Assembly (NCBI GenBank): GCA_025934955.1
Contig: JAICWE010000023.1
Location: forward strand, 1-44,672
Origin: Gemmatimonadales bacterium
GTDB taxonomy: Bacteria > Gemmatimonadota > Gemmatimonadetes > Gemmatimonadales > GWC2-71-9
DNA length: 44,672 nucleotides
Reading direction: 5' to 3'
Position numbers and translations under genes: made by a program. The notes under the pieces were generated by a model. The model did not search any database and had not been told where the DNA came from. It saw only the letters and a program-made list of their open reading frames with translations. How positions within the stretch are numbered: the stretch's first letter is position 1; the number at the start of each line of letters is the position of its first letter. Shown here in pieces: positions 1 through 7,817 of this stretch.

Positions 1-897
1 CTCGATGCCGCCTGGTTGCACGACGTCGGCCTCGACCCGTACCTCCGCCACCTGGACCTTGCCGAGGGCCTGGGCGTCGTCCACGTGGAAGATGAGGCCC
101 AAGGCGAGGGGGCTCACGGCGTGGAGATCGCCTAACGTCGCGCGCCAGCGGCCGTCGGGGGTCGCGAGGACGGTGTAGTCCTGGAGGAAGCTGACGCCGG
201 CGGCGCCGGGATGGGTGAGCCGCACCTCGACCTCGACGTTGTGCGCGGCGAGCGCCACGAGACCCTCGATCTCGCCCTCGAAGATGGCGGCCATCTGGTC
301 GTCCTGCTCGACGTACCAGTAGTTGCCGCCGCCGGCGCGGGCCATGGTCTGGAGCAGGTCCTCGTTGAAGCCGGCGCCGAAGCCGATGCAGGTGGTGGTG
401 ACCCACTTCTCCCGGCCGCCGCCGGCCATGCCGGTGAGCGCCGCCGGCTCGATGATGCCGGCGTTGGCCTGGCCGTCGGTGAGGAGGACGACGCGGTTGG
501 TGCCCTCGACCAGCCCCTGCCCCGCGAGCTTCATCCCCATGAGCCAGCCGCCGGAAAGGTTGGTCGAGCCGCCGGCCTCGATCGCGGCGACGGCAGCGGC
601 GATCGCGGGATCGCCGCCGGGGCCGGGGCCGTAGATGACTCGTACCTGCTCGTCGAAGGTGACGATGGTCAGGCGGTCGGCGGGCCCGAGGAACGCGGCG
701 AAGCGGCGGGCGGCCTCGCGCGCGGCGTCGAGCGGGAGGCCGGCCATGGAGCCGGAGCGGTCGAGGACGAGGGCGATGTTGATCGGCGGGCGCTTCGAGG
801 CGTCGGGGAGCTCGCCGGTGATGGTCGTGAGGAGACCGACCTGATGGGCGTTCTGGGTGGTGAGGAACCTGGTGGACAGACTGACGTCGGTGCGCAT
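1..897 (-). CDS. VWA-domain protein (C-terminus cut by window edge)
   Basis: The frame runs from an ATG at 897 down to base 1 without a stop, giving at least 299 residues; the C-terminus is outside the window. A von Willebrand factor A domain starts near residue 40. Its metal-ion-dependent adhesion site is visible as LVLDRSGSM (residues 44-52), followed by a GGSTNLSGG segment and LLTDGQAN. The start is well supported by a GGAGGGGA ribosome binding site just upstream. No signal peptide precedes the domain, so the protein is probably cytoplasmic. VWA proteins of this layout bind protein partners through a divalent metal; some sit beside AAA+ chaperones or phosphatases, but the neighbour that would decide this is not in view. 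The substrate is unknown. Confidence 0.85.
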   Translation of the reverse strand, partial: MRTDVSLSTRFLTTQNAHQVGLLTTITGELPDASKRPPINIALVLDRSGSMAGLPLDAAREAARRFAAFLGPADRLTIVTFDEQVRVIYGPGPGGDPAIAAAVAAIEAGGSTNLSGGWLMGMKLAGQGLVEGTNRVVLLTDGQANAGIIEPAALTGMAGGGREKWVTTTCIGFGAGFNEDLLQTMARAGGGNYWYVEQDDQMAAIFEGEIEGLVALAAHNVEVEVRLTHPGAAGVSFLQDYTVLATPDGRWRATLGDLHAVSPLALGLIFHVDDAQALGKVQVAEVRVEADVVQPGGIE

Positions 898-972
898 GCG
901 TCCCCTCCGCTAGTGGTCGCCGCCGCGGGTGAGCGGCGGAGCGTCAAGGTCGGGGAGGGGTGTGACAGCGCG

Positions 973-1413
973 CTACAGCAGGCGGGTCGTATGCCGCAGG
1001 CCACGCAAATGGCGGGCGATCCGCTGAAAGTCGGCTACGTTCTCGGTGACGAGCACCGCGTCATGCTCGCGCGCCGTCACCGCGATCAGGACATCGTTGA
1101 GTAGCGAGGCGCGCATCCCGGCGAGCTGGAGTCTCTCCCGGTCGGAGAGGTGCATGAGCACGCGTCCGGCCTGCTGGAACGATCTGGCGGATGGGATCAG
1201 CATCCGGCCGGCCGCAAGATATGGATGAACGAGATCATCGAGCCGCTCCTGTTCGGCGGGCGAGCGGGTGCCGGCCTGGAGCTCTTCCCATACCGTCGCA
1301 AGGAAAACGGTGCGCCGAAACGTCGCATCCGGGAGGCGCCTTAACGCACCGCGGGCGGCGCTGGTCCGCGCCGCCCGCAGGTAGATGTTCGTGTCCAGCG
1401 CGTACCTGGTCAC
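973..1413 (-). CDS. PIN-domain toxin, VapC-type ribonuclease
   Basis: A 146-residue PIN-domain protein. The acidic residues expected of the Mg-dependent RNase site are visible: D7 in YALDTN, E43/E44 in VWEEL, D107 in LLNDVLIA, and D128 in the TENVADF motif. VapC toxins usually cut tRNA or rRNA; the target here cannot be read from sequence. The start is GTG at 1413, and its GTGA overlaps the stop codon of the upstream antitoxin gene by four bases. That is the translational coupling typical of type II toxin-antitoxin pairs. Expression should depend on the antitoxin promoter, with autorepression by the complex (known of the family, not seen here). Confidence 0.88.
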   Translation of the reverse strand: MTRYALDTNIYLRAARTSAARGALRRLPDATFRRTVFLATVWEELQAGTRSPAEQERLDDLVHPYLAAGRMLIPSARSFQQAGRVLMHLSDRERLQLAGMRASLLNDVLIAVTAREHDAVLVTENVADFQRIARHLRGLRHTTRLL

Positions 1414-1697
1414 CGGCTCATTCGCGTGCCGGGATCACGATACGCCCCGAGCTCGGCCAACCCGTCGAGCGCGCGCGTCACCCGCTCCTTGCCGAGAAAC
1501 CATGCCAGGGCACGGTTCACGGCATCGCCGTTGGAGGTCGCGCCGGTCAGCTCCTTGACGCGCTCGAGATCGGCGCGGTCCACGCCGGCCGCTACCGCCG
1601 TTTTGGTCCACTTCCTTCGGGACCCGGCGGCGGCACGCTTTCCGACGGACGTTTCCGCGACTCGCTTCCGCAACTTCTTCACTCGACTCGTCGCCAT
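1410..1697 (-). CDS. VapB-like antitoxin
   Basis: A 95-residue protein encoded directly upstream of the PIN toxin and overlapping it by four bases. The start ATG at 1697 is preceded by a strong GGAGGAGG ribosome binding site. The first 30 residues are rich in Lys, Arg and Ala. The rest, from about residue 32 (WTKTAVAAGVDRADLERVKE), is a helix-rich segment with VNRALAWFLGKERVTRALD, resembling VapB proteins that neutralise PIN toxins. I do not see a clear AbrB-type DNA-binding motif, so the repressor fold is uncertain. The function is assigned mainly from gene order and coupling. The basic N-terminal tail could contact DNA or RNA. Confidence 0.7.
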   Translation of the reverse strand: MATSRVKKLRKRVAETSVGKRAAAGSRRKWTKTAVAAGVDRADLERVKELTGATSNGDAVNRALAWFLGKERVTRALDGLAELGAYRDPGTRMSR

Positions 1698-1861
1698 GCT
1701 TCCTCCTCCGGAGGAACTTAGCGGGTCACGCGGCTTCCGACCACGCGAACCCGCGCCCAGCGGCGCCGAATCGCGCCGCATGTAGCCGAGCGGGTCGGTG
1801 AGGCCATGCGTCCGGCCGCGCACAGCGGCGCGGCGGTCTGGTCGCCGCAGCGCCCGCCCGG

Positions 1862-1867
1862 TATCTT
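1862..1867 (+). promoter_or_regulatory. Candidate -10 element TATCTT before kinase 1
   Basis: TATCTTGCG lies about 30 bases upstream of the proposed CTG start at 1894. The same TATCTTGCG string precedes mutY (32012) and the DUF442 gene (37246), and a CATCTTGC variant precedes kinase 4. No -35 hexamer is obvious. It is called by recurrence only. Confidence 0.4.
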
Positions 1868-1893
1868 GCGCCAACCCCCCATTCGAGGCCCGC

Positions 1894-4827
1894 CTGCCCG
1901 ACGCACTGGAGCAGCAACTCGCCGCCGCCCTTGGCGGCGCGTTCGAGATCACCCGCGAGTTGGGCGGCGGCGGGATGAGCCGCGTCTTCCTCGCCCGCGA
2001 CAGCGCGCTCGGGCGCTCGGTGGTCCTCAAGGTGCTGCCGCCGGGGCTCGGGCCGGAGGTGAACCTCGACCGCTTCCGCCGCGAGATCCAGCTCGCCGCC
2101 GGGCTCAACCACCCGCACATCGTCCCGCTGCTCTCCGCCTCGCAGACGACGCTGCCCGACGGCTCGCCCGTCGTCTACTTCGTCATGCCGTACATCGAGG
2201 GGGAGTCGCTCCGGGCCCGGATCGCGCGCGAGGGGGAGCTGCCGCTGGCCGAGTGCCTGCGGATCCTGCGGGAGGTGGTGGACGCGCTCTCCTACGCCCA
2301 CGCGCGGGGGATCGTGCACCGGGACATCAAGCCGGACAACGTGCTGCTGGCCAACCGGCACGCGCTGGTCACCGACTTCGGCGTCGCGAAGGCGCTCACC
2401 GACTCGGCGAGCCCGGGCGGGTCGCTCACGTCGTTAGGCATGGCGGTGGGGACGCCGGCCTACATGGCGCCGGAGCAGGCGGCGGCCGACCCGCACGTGG
2501 ACCACCGGGCGGACATCTATGCGGTCGGCGTGCTCGCCTACGAGATGCTCTCCGGGCGGCCGCCGTTCACCGGCTCGACGCCGCAGGCGGTGATCGCGGC
2601 GCAGGTGACGCAGACGGCCGACCCGGTCACCCGGCACCGGCCGTCGGTACCGCCGGCGCTCGCGGAACTCGTGACGCGCTGCCTGGAGAAGCACGCCGCC
2701 GACCGGCCGCAGAGCGCGGAGGAGGTGCTGCACGCGCTGGAGGCGGTGGCGACGCCGTCGGGCGGGATCACGCCGGTCTCGGGTGTGGCGCCGACGACGC
2801 TGACGCCGGAGGCGGGCACGCCGCCGAAGCGGCCGGTGGCGAAGTGGGCGGCGATCGGCGCGGCGGTGGTGGTCGTGCTTGCGGTCGCGGCGGGGGCGGT
2901 GGCGCGGCGCGGGGCGAACAAGAGCGTCGCGCTCAACCAGAACACCGTCGCGGTGGCGCCGTTCGACGTGCTGGCGCCGGGGCTCGCGCTCTGGCGCGAG
3001 GGACTGGTGGACGTGCTCTCCCGCACGCTCGACGGCGCGGGGCCGCTCCGGACCGTCGCGCCCTCGACGGTGATCCAGCGATGGCACGGACGGGCGGATG
3101 CCGTCTCGGCGGCCGATCTCGGGCGGGCGACGGGTGCCAGGCTCGTGGTGTACGGCACGCTCCAGGGCGTGGGCGACTCGGCGCGGGCCGACGCGACGCT
3201 GCTCGACGCCGCGACCGGCCGCTCGATCGGCGAGGTGACGGTGCGGGAGGCGCAGTCGCACCTCGACCGGCTGGGCGACTCGCTCGCGGTGCAGCTGCTC
3301 CGGCAGGCGGGCCAGGTGACGGCGATCGGCGTGGTGCGCGGGAGCTCGGTCGGGGCGCGGTCGCTCCCGGCGCTCAAGGCGTTCCTCGAGGGGGAGCAGG
3401 AGTTCCGGCGGGCGCAGTGGGACTCCAGCCGCGTGACGTTCGAGCGGGCGCTCGCGCTCGACTCGACGATCGTCCCGGCGATCCGCCGGCTGGGCGAGAC
3501 GTACGGGTGGACGCAGGGGGTATCTGACTCGATGTTCCAGGCGCTCGGGCTCCGGGCCGGCGCGCTCAACCACGGGCTCTCGCCGCGGGAGAGCCTCCTC
3601 GTCGCGACCGACTCGCTCGTCGCCGCGATCTCGGCGGCGGGGCCGCGGCCGACGGCCACCCTCAGAGTACGGCTCCTCGCGACGACGCAGAACGCGCTCG
3701 AGCGCTACCCGGATGACGCCGAGGTGCAGTACGAGTGGGCCGACGCGCGGCTCCACTTCGGCACCTGGTCCACCCAGACGTGGCAGCAGCTCTACGACGG
3801 CTTCGCGCGGGTGGAGGCGCTCGATTCGTCGTACGGGCCGGGGTTCGAGCACGGCGCGCAGCTGGCACTCCTCATCGGCCGCCCCGACGCGGCGCGGCAC
3901 TTCGCGCGGCGGCTGCTCTCGCTGCACCCGAGCCGGGACTTCGCCGATATCTCGGAGCTCGCGCTGCTCGCGCTCGACTCGACCGCGCCGCCGGACAGCT
4001 TCCGGGCGCTCATGGCGCGGGCATCGCCGACGGCGATCGCGCAGGGGGCGATCAGTCTCGCCGGGTTCGGGGACAACGCCGAAGCGGCGGCGGAGCTCGC
4101 GCGGGAGTACCACCGGCGTTCGCCGCACGACAGCCCCTCGTTCTTCAGCCGGTTCCCGTCCACGCGAGGGCACCTGCGCGAAGCCTACGCGATGATGGCC
4201 GACGAGCCGGGCGGGTCGCCGTACGGCGCGGCCGCGATGGTGATGGACGGGATGTCGGAGCCGGACACGCTGGCGGCGATGTTCCACCGGATGCTGAGCG
4301 GGCCGTTCACGCTCGCACGCGGAACCGCCGCCGTGCTGGCCCTGCCGCTCTGGGCGGGGAGCGGCGACACGGTCTCGGTGCTGCGGGTGGCGAGGATCTA
4401 CGACTCGCTCGCGCGGGTGCCGGGCGCGTCGCTCCTGATCACGGGGGCGCCGCCGGTGATCCACGCCTACCTCGCGCTCACGCGGCGGGACAGCGCGGCG
4501 GCGATCCGGGAGTTCGCGGCGCTTCCCGACTCGCTCTACGGCAACATCCCGTGGGTCCGGTTCACCTACGGCAATCTGCTCGCGGCGGCGCACCGGGACG
4601 CCGACGCCCTCGCGGTGCTGGACCATCCGTACGACGAGACGCCGATAGCGATGGACGTGCTCCGCACCCTTCAGCGGGGGCGGGTGGCCGAGCGGCTGGG
4701 GAAGCGGGAGACGGCGCTCGAGTCGTACCGGTACGTGGTGGAGATGTGGCGAAAGCCGGACCCGGAGCTCATGCCCTACGTGACCGAGGCGAAGGCGGCG
4801 CTCGCGCGGCTCTCGGCGGAGCGTTAG
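1894..4827 (+). CDS. Membrane serine/threonine protein kinase with TolB-like/TPR C-terminal region (kinase 1)
   Basis: A Hanks-type kinase of about 977 residues. The N-terminal kinase domain has a GGGGMSRVF glycine loop, the VVLKVLPP lysine, a catalytic VHRDIKPDN (Asp 144), DFG (Asp 161) and MAPEQ. A Pro/Thr linker leads to one membrane helix (about residues 317-337, WAAIGAAVVVVLAV). A long C-terminal region follows, beginning VAVAPFDVLAPG and continuing as alpha-helical TPR-like repeats to the end. The kinase should be cytoplasmic and the C-terminal sensor periplasmic. The start is uncertain: the frame is open from a GTG at 1798, but the conserved family start (PDALEQQL) coincides with CTG 1894, which has GAGG five bases upstream and TATCTT at 1862. 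The substrate is unknown. CGTTAGGC occurs inside the gene and across its stop codon. Confidence 0.85.
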   Translation: MPDALEQQLAAALGGAFEITRELGGGGMSRVFLARDSALGRSVVLKVLPPGLGPEVNLDRFRREIQLAAGLNHPHIVPLLSASQTTLPDGSPVVYFVMPYIEGESLRARIAREGELPLAECLRILREVVDALSYAHARGIVHRDIKPDNVLLANRHALVTDFGVAKALTDSASPGGSLTSLGMAVGTPAYMAPEQAAADPHVDHRADIYAVGVLAYEMLSGRPPFTGSTPQAVIAAQVTQTADPVTRHRPSVPPALAELVTRCLEKHAADRPQSAEEVLHALEAVATPSGGITPVSGVAPTTLTPEAGTPPKRPVAKWAAIGAAVVVVLAVAAGAVARRGANKSVALNQNTVAVAPFDVLAPGLALWREGLVDVLSRTLDGAGPLRTVAPSTVIQRWHGRADAVSAADLGRATGARLVVYGTLQGVGDSARADATLLDAATGRSIGEVTVREAQSHLDRLGDSLAVQLLRQAGQVTAIGVVRGSSVGARSLPALKAFLEGEQEFRRAQWDSSRVTFERALALDSTIVPAIRRLGETYGWTQGVSDSMFQALGLRAGALNHGLSPRESLLVATDSLVAAISAAGPRPTATLRVRLLATTQNALERYPDDAEVQYEWADARLHFGTWSTQTWQQLYDGFARVEALDSSYGPGFEHGAQLALLIGRPDAARHFARRLLSLHPSRDFADISELALLALDSTAPPDSFRALMARASPTAIAQGAISLAGFGDNAEAAAELAREYHRRSPHDSPSFFSRFPSTRGHLREAYAMMADEPGGSPYGAAAMVMDGMSEPDTLAAMFHRMLSGPFTLARGTAAVLALPLWAGSGDTVSVLRVARIYDSLARVPGASLLITGAPPVIHAYLALTRRDSAAAIREFAALPDSLYGNIPWVRFTYGNLLAAAHRDADALAVLDHPYDETPIAMDVLRTLQRGRVAERLGKRETALESYRYVVEMWRKPDPELMPYVTEAKAALARLSAER

Positions 4828-4876
4828 GCGGGGCCGGCGGCGGCCGTCTGTGCGCGGCCGCGGCAATCCCTCCGGA

Positions 4877-5003
4877 CCCGTCATTGCGAGGCCCGGAGGG
4901 CCGAAGCAATCCCCTGACGCAGGCACCGGAGCCGCCGGCCGCCCGGTCCCGGTGCATGCGTCGGGGGGTTGCCGCGGCCGCTACGCGGCCTCGCAATGAC
5001 GGG
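4877..5003. repeat. 127-bp palindromic REP-like element, copy 1
   Basis: The unit is bounded by CCCGTCATTGCGAGG (4877-4891) and its exact reverse complement CCTCGCAATGACGGG (4989-5003). Inside are a degenerate pair of GCAATCCC and GGTTGC and the string GGTGCATGCGTCGGGG. A second unit of identical length lies at 10913-11039. A truncated half unit (GCGGCCGCGGCAATCCC) precedes this copy at about 4855. It fills the gap between kinase 1 and kinase 2 and could fold into a long hairpin. Confidence 0.8.
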
Positions 5004-5053
5004 GGGGGGCCGGCCTCGCAATGACGGGCTGGGGCCGGCCTCGCAATGACGGG
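4989..5053. repeat. 25-bp tandem repeat, three copies of the repeat terminus
   Basis: CCTCGCAATGACGGG is repeated at 4989, 5014 and 5039 at an exact 25-base period, separated by GC-rich spacers ending in GGCCGG. It looks like local tandem duplication of the right end of the palindromic element. Confidence 0.8.
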
Positions 5054-5148
5054 GGTGGGCCTGCTGCGCGGCCTTGGGGTGACGGCGGGGCGGCGGCGGC
5101 TGGCGAAGGCGGTGCCGGCCGATCAGATTGCGACCGTCCCCTTCCCCC

Positions 5149-7794
5149 GTGAGCACACTGCCTACCGCACTCGCCGACGCCCTGCGCGACCGCTACACGA
5201 TCGAGCGCGAGCTCGGCCGTGGCGGGATGGCCACCGTGTATCTGGCGCAGGACATCCGCCACAAGCGGCCGGTCGCGCTCAAGGTGCTGCATCCGGAGCT
5301 GGCCGCGAGCCTCGGTCCCGAGCGGTTCCAACGGGAGATCGAGCTGGCGGCGCGGCTGCAGCATCCGCACATCCTCACCGTGCATGACTCGGGTGAAGCC
5401 GCCGGGCAGCTCTGGTTCACCATGCCGTACGTCGAGGGCGCGTCGCTCCGCGAGCGGATCACGCGGGAGCGGCAGCTGCCGGTGGACGAGGCGGTGCGCA
5501 TCGCGGCCGAAGTCGCCCGCGCGCTCGACTACGCCCACCGGCACGGCGTGGTCCACCGCGACATCAAGCCGGAGAACATCCTGGTGACGCGCGACGGCGA
5601 CACGCTGGTCGCCGACTTCGGCATCGCCCGCGCGGTCGGTGGAGGGGAGGGCGGCGCCGACCGGCTGACCGGGACCGGGTTCGCGATCGGGACGCCGGCG
5701 TACATGAGCCCGGAGCAGGCGACCGGCGAGCGGGACGTGGACGGGCGGAGCGACGTGTATTCGTTAGGCGCGGTGCTGTACGAGATGCTGGCCGGCGAGC
5801 CGCCGTTCGCCGCGCCCACCGCCCAGGCGATGATCACCCGCCGCTTCACCGAGCCGCTCCGGCCGCTCCGGCAGGTGCGGGAGACGGTGCCGGAGCCGAT
5901 CGAGCGGGCCGTCGCCACCGCGCTCGCTCGAAGCCCGGCCGATCGCTACGCCACCGCGGCCCAGTTCGCCGCGGCGCTCGGCGCGGCGATGACCGCACCC
6001 GCCCCGGCGCCGACGCCGACCGCGGTGGCACCGGCGGCGCCGGCGCGACGGCGCCGCCTGCCGGTCGGGCTCGGGCTCCTCGGGCTCGGCTTCGTGATCG
6101 GACTCGGCGTGCTGTTCGCCTGGCGGCACGGCCGCGGCGGGGAGGTGGCGGCCGGCGGGCGGATGCTGGTGGTGCTTCCGTTCAAGAACCTCGGCGCGCC
6201 GGCCGACCAGTACTTCGCCGACGGGCTCACCGAGGAGATCACCAGCCGGCTCGCCGGCATCGCCGGGCTCGGCGTCATCTCGCGCACCACCGCCGACCAT
6301 TACCGGAACAGCCCCAAGTCGGCGAAGGAGATCGGCGAGGCGCTCGGCGCGGGGTACGTGCTGGAGGGCAGCGTGCGCTGGGAGCGCGACTCCGCCGGGC
6401 ACGGGCGGGTGCGGGTGACGCCGCAGTTGATCCAGGTGGCGAACGACAACAACCTCTGGGCCGACCGCTACGACTCCGACCTCAAGGACGTCTTCCAGGT
6501 GCAGGGGCGGATCGGCGAGCAGGTGGCCGGCGCGCTCAACCTGGTGCTCCGGCCGGAGGACCGCGCCGCGCTCTCGGCGCGCCCGACCAGCAACCCCGAC
6601 GCGTACGACGCCTACCTCCGCGGCAACGACCACTTCGACCACCTGACCCGGGCCGACGACGCCGCCGCGATCGCACTCTATCGCCAGGCGATCGCGCTCG
6701 ACTCCAGCTTCGCCGAGGCGTGGGCCAAGCTCTCGCAGGCGGAGTCGGCGGCGTGGTGGTTCTACTGGGACCGCTCGGCGGGGTCGCTCACCCGGGCGCG
6801 GCAAGCGGCGGAGCGCGCGCTGGCGCTCGCGCCGGAGCTGGCGGAGTCGCACGTCGCGATGGGCTACTACCACTACTGGAGCGAGCGCGACTACGCCGGG
6901 GCGCTCGCCGAGTTCACCGTCGCCCAGAAGAAGCTGCCCAACGACGCCGACATCACCGCCGCGATCGGGTACATAGACCGGCGTCTGGGCCGGTGGGACG
7001 ACGCGATCGCGATGCTGGAGCGCGCGACCGCGCAGGATCCGCAGTCGGCGGAGCTGGCCTACTCGCTGGGCGAGACGCTCCTGCTCATGCGCCGGTACGC
7101 CGATGCCGAGCGGGTGCTGAGCCGGGCGGTCGCGATCGGGCCGGACTACGCGTTCGGATACTGGCAGGCGATGCTGCTCTACATGAAGTGGCGCGGGAGC
7201 CGGCCCGAGGTGGATTCGGTGCTGACGGCGGCGCTTCGCCAGATCCCGCTGGGCAAGCTCATCGCGCAGGCGCGCATGCAGCCGCAGCTCAGCATCGTCG
7301 CCCTCGACGAGAGCCACGCCTTGGACCTGGCGCGGCTCAGCGCCGCCGACTTCGGCGCCAACGCAGTGGACTACTATAGCGCCAAGGCAGTGATCTACCG
7401 GCTGCAGGGCCATGCCGAGGCGGCGCGGGCGTACTATGACTCGCTCGCCGCCGCGGTGCGCGTGCGGCTCGACAGCCTTCCCGACGATGCGCTCCTCCAC
7501 TCGGCGTTAGGCCTCGCCGAGGCGTACCGGGGCCGGCGGGAGCAGGCGCTGGCCGAGGCCCGCCGCGCGGCCGAGCTGCTCCCGGTGTCGAAGGATGCGT
7601 ACTTCGGGATGGGGGTGGTGGTGAACGCGGCGGAGATCCGGATGGCGTCAGGCCAGCCCGACTCGGCCGTGGCGCTGCTCCGGCAGGCGCTCGCGGTTCC
7701 ATCGGACATCTCGATCGCGCGGCTCAAGGCGGACCCGCTCTGGGCGCCGCTCCGGGGGACGCCGGCGTTCGAGCGGCTGGTGGCCGGGCAGTGA
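5149..7794 (+). CDS. Membrane serine/threonine protein kinase with TolB-like and TPR domains (kinase 2)
   Basis: About 881 residues from GTG 5149. The frame is open from TTG 5128, but homologous starts and the neighbouring paralogue favour the GTG. The kinase domain covers about residues 12-275, with glycine loop GRGGMATVY, catalytic Asp 138 (VVHRDIKPEN), DFG Asp 156 and YMSPEQ. After a Pro/Ala linker there is one membrane helix (about 305-325). A TolB-like domain begins at residue 339 (MLVVLPFKNLG, then YFADGLTEEITSRLA), and TPR repeats follow to the C-terminus. The predicted topology is a cytoplasmic kinase with a periplasmic ligand- or protein-binding region. It is the closest relative in the window of kinase 3, which starts 23 bases after this stop. 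Two in-frame CGTTAGGC octamers are present (5762, 7505). The substrate is unknown. Confidence 0.88.
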   Translation: MSTLPTALADALRDRYTIERELGRGGMATVYLAQDIRHKRPVALKVLHPELAASLGPERFQREIELAARLQHPHILTVHDSGEAAGQLWFTMPYVEGASLRERITRERQLPVDEAVRIAAEVARALDYAHRHGVVHRDIKPENILVTRDGDTLVADFGIARAVGGGEGGADRLTGTGFAIGTPAYMSPEQATGERDVDGRSDVYSLGAVLYEMLAGEPPFAAPTAQAMITRRFTEPLRPLRQVRETVPEPIERAVATALARSPADRYATAAQFAAALGAAMTAPAPAPTPTAVAPAAPARRRRLPVGLGLLGLGFVIGLGVLFAWRHGRGGEVAAGGRMLVVLPFKNLGAPADQYFADGLTEEITSRLAGIAGLGVISRTTADHYRNSPKSAKEIGEALGAGYVLEGSVRWERDSAGHGRVRVTPQLIQVANDNNLWADRYDSDLKDVFQVQGRIGEQVAGALNLVLRPEDRAALSARPTSNPDAYDAYLRGNDHFDHLTRADDAAAIALYRQAIALDSSFAEAWAKLSQAESAAWWFYWDRSAGSLTRARQAAERALALAPELAESHVAMGYYHYWSERDYAGALAEFTVAQKKLPNDADITAAIGYIDRRLGRWDDAIAMLERATAQDPQSAELAYSLGETLLLMRRYADAERVLSRAVAIGPDYAFGYWQAMLLYMKWRGSRPEVDSVLTAALRQIPLGKLIAQARMQPQLSIVALDESHALDLARLSAADFGANAVDYYSAKAVIYRLQGHAEAARAYYDSLAAAVRVRLDSLPDDALLHSALGLAEAYRGRREQALAEARRAAELLPVSKDAYFGMGVVVNAAEIRMASGQPDSAVALLRQALAVPSDISIARLKADPLWAPLRGTPAFERLVAGQ

Positions 7795-7817
7795 CCGGCC
7801 CGGCGTCGTAGCGGAGC

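Noticed and set aside
2434-4926. An 830-codon open frame antisense to kinase 1, and similar long antisense frames opposite kinases 2 and 3 (5764-7500, 7980-10316)
   Set aside because: They mirror the third-position GC bias of real genes, are extremely Arg/Pro/Gly-rich, lack domains and start sites, and lie wholly inside well-supported genes.
4877-5053. CRISPR array suggested by regularly spaced repeats
   Set aside because: Only three short copies at 25-base spacing with GC-rich near-identical spacers and no cas genes; the repeats are ends of a palindromic element.
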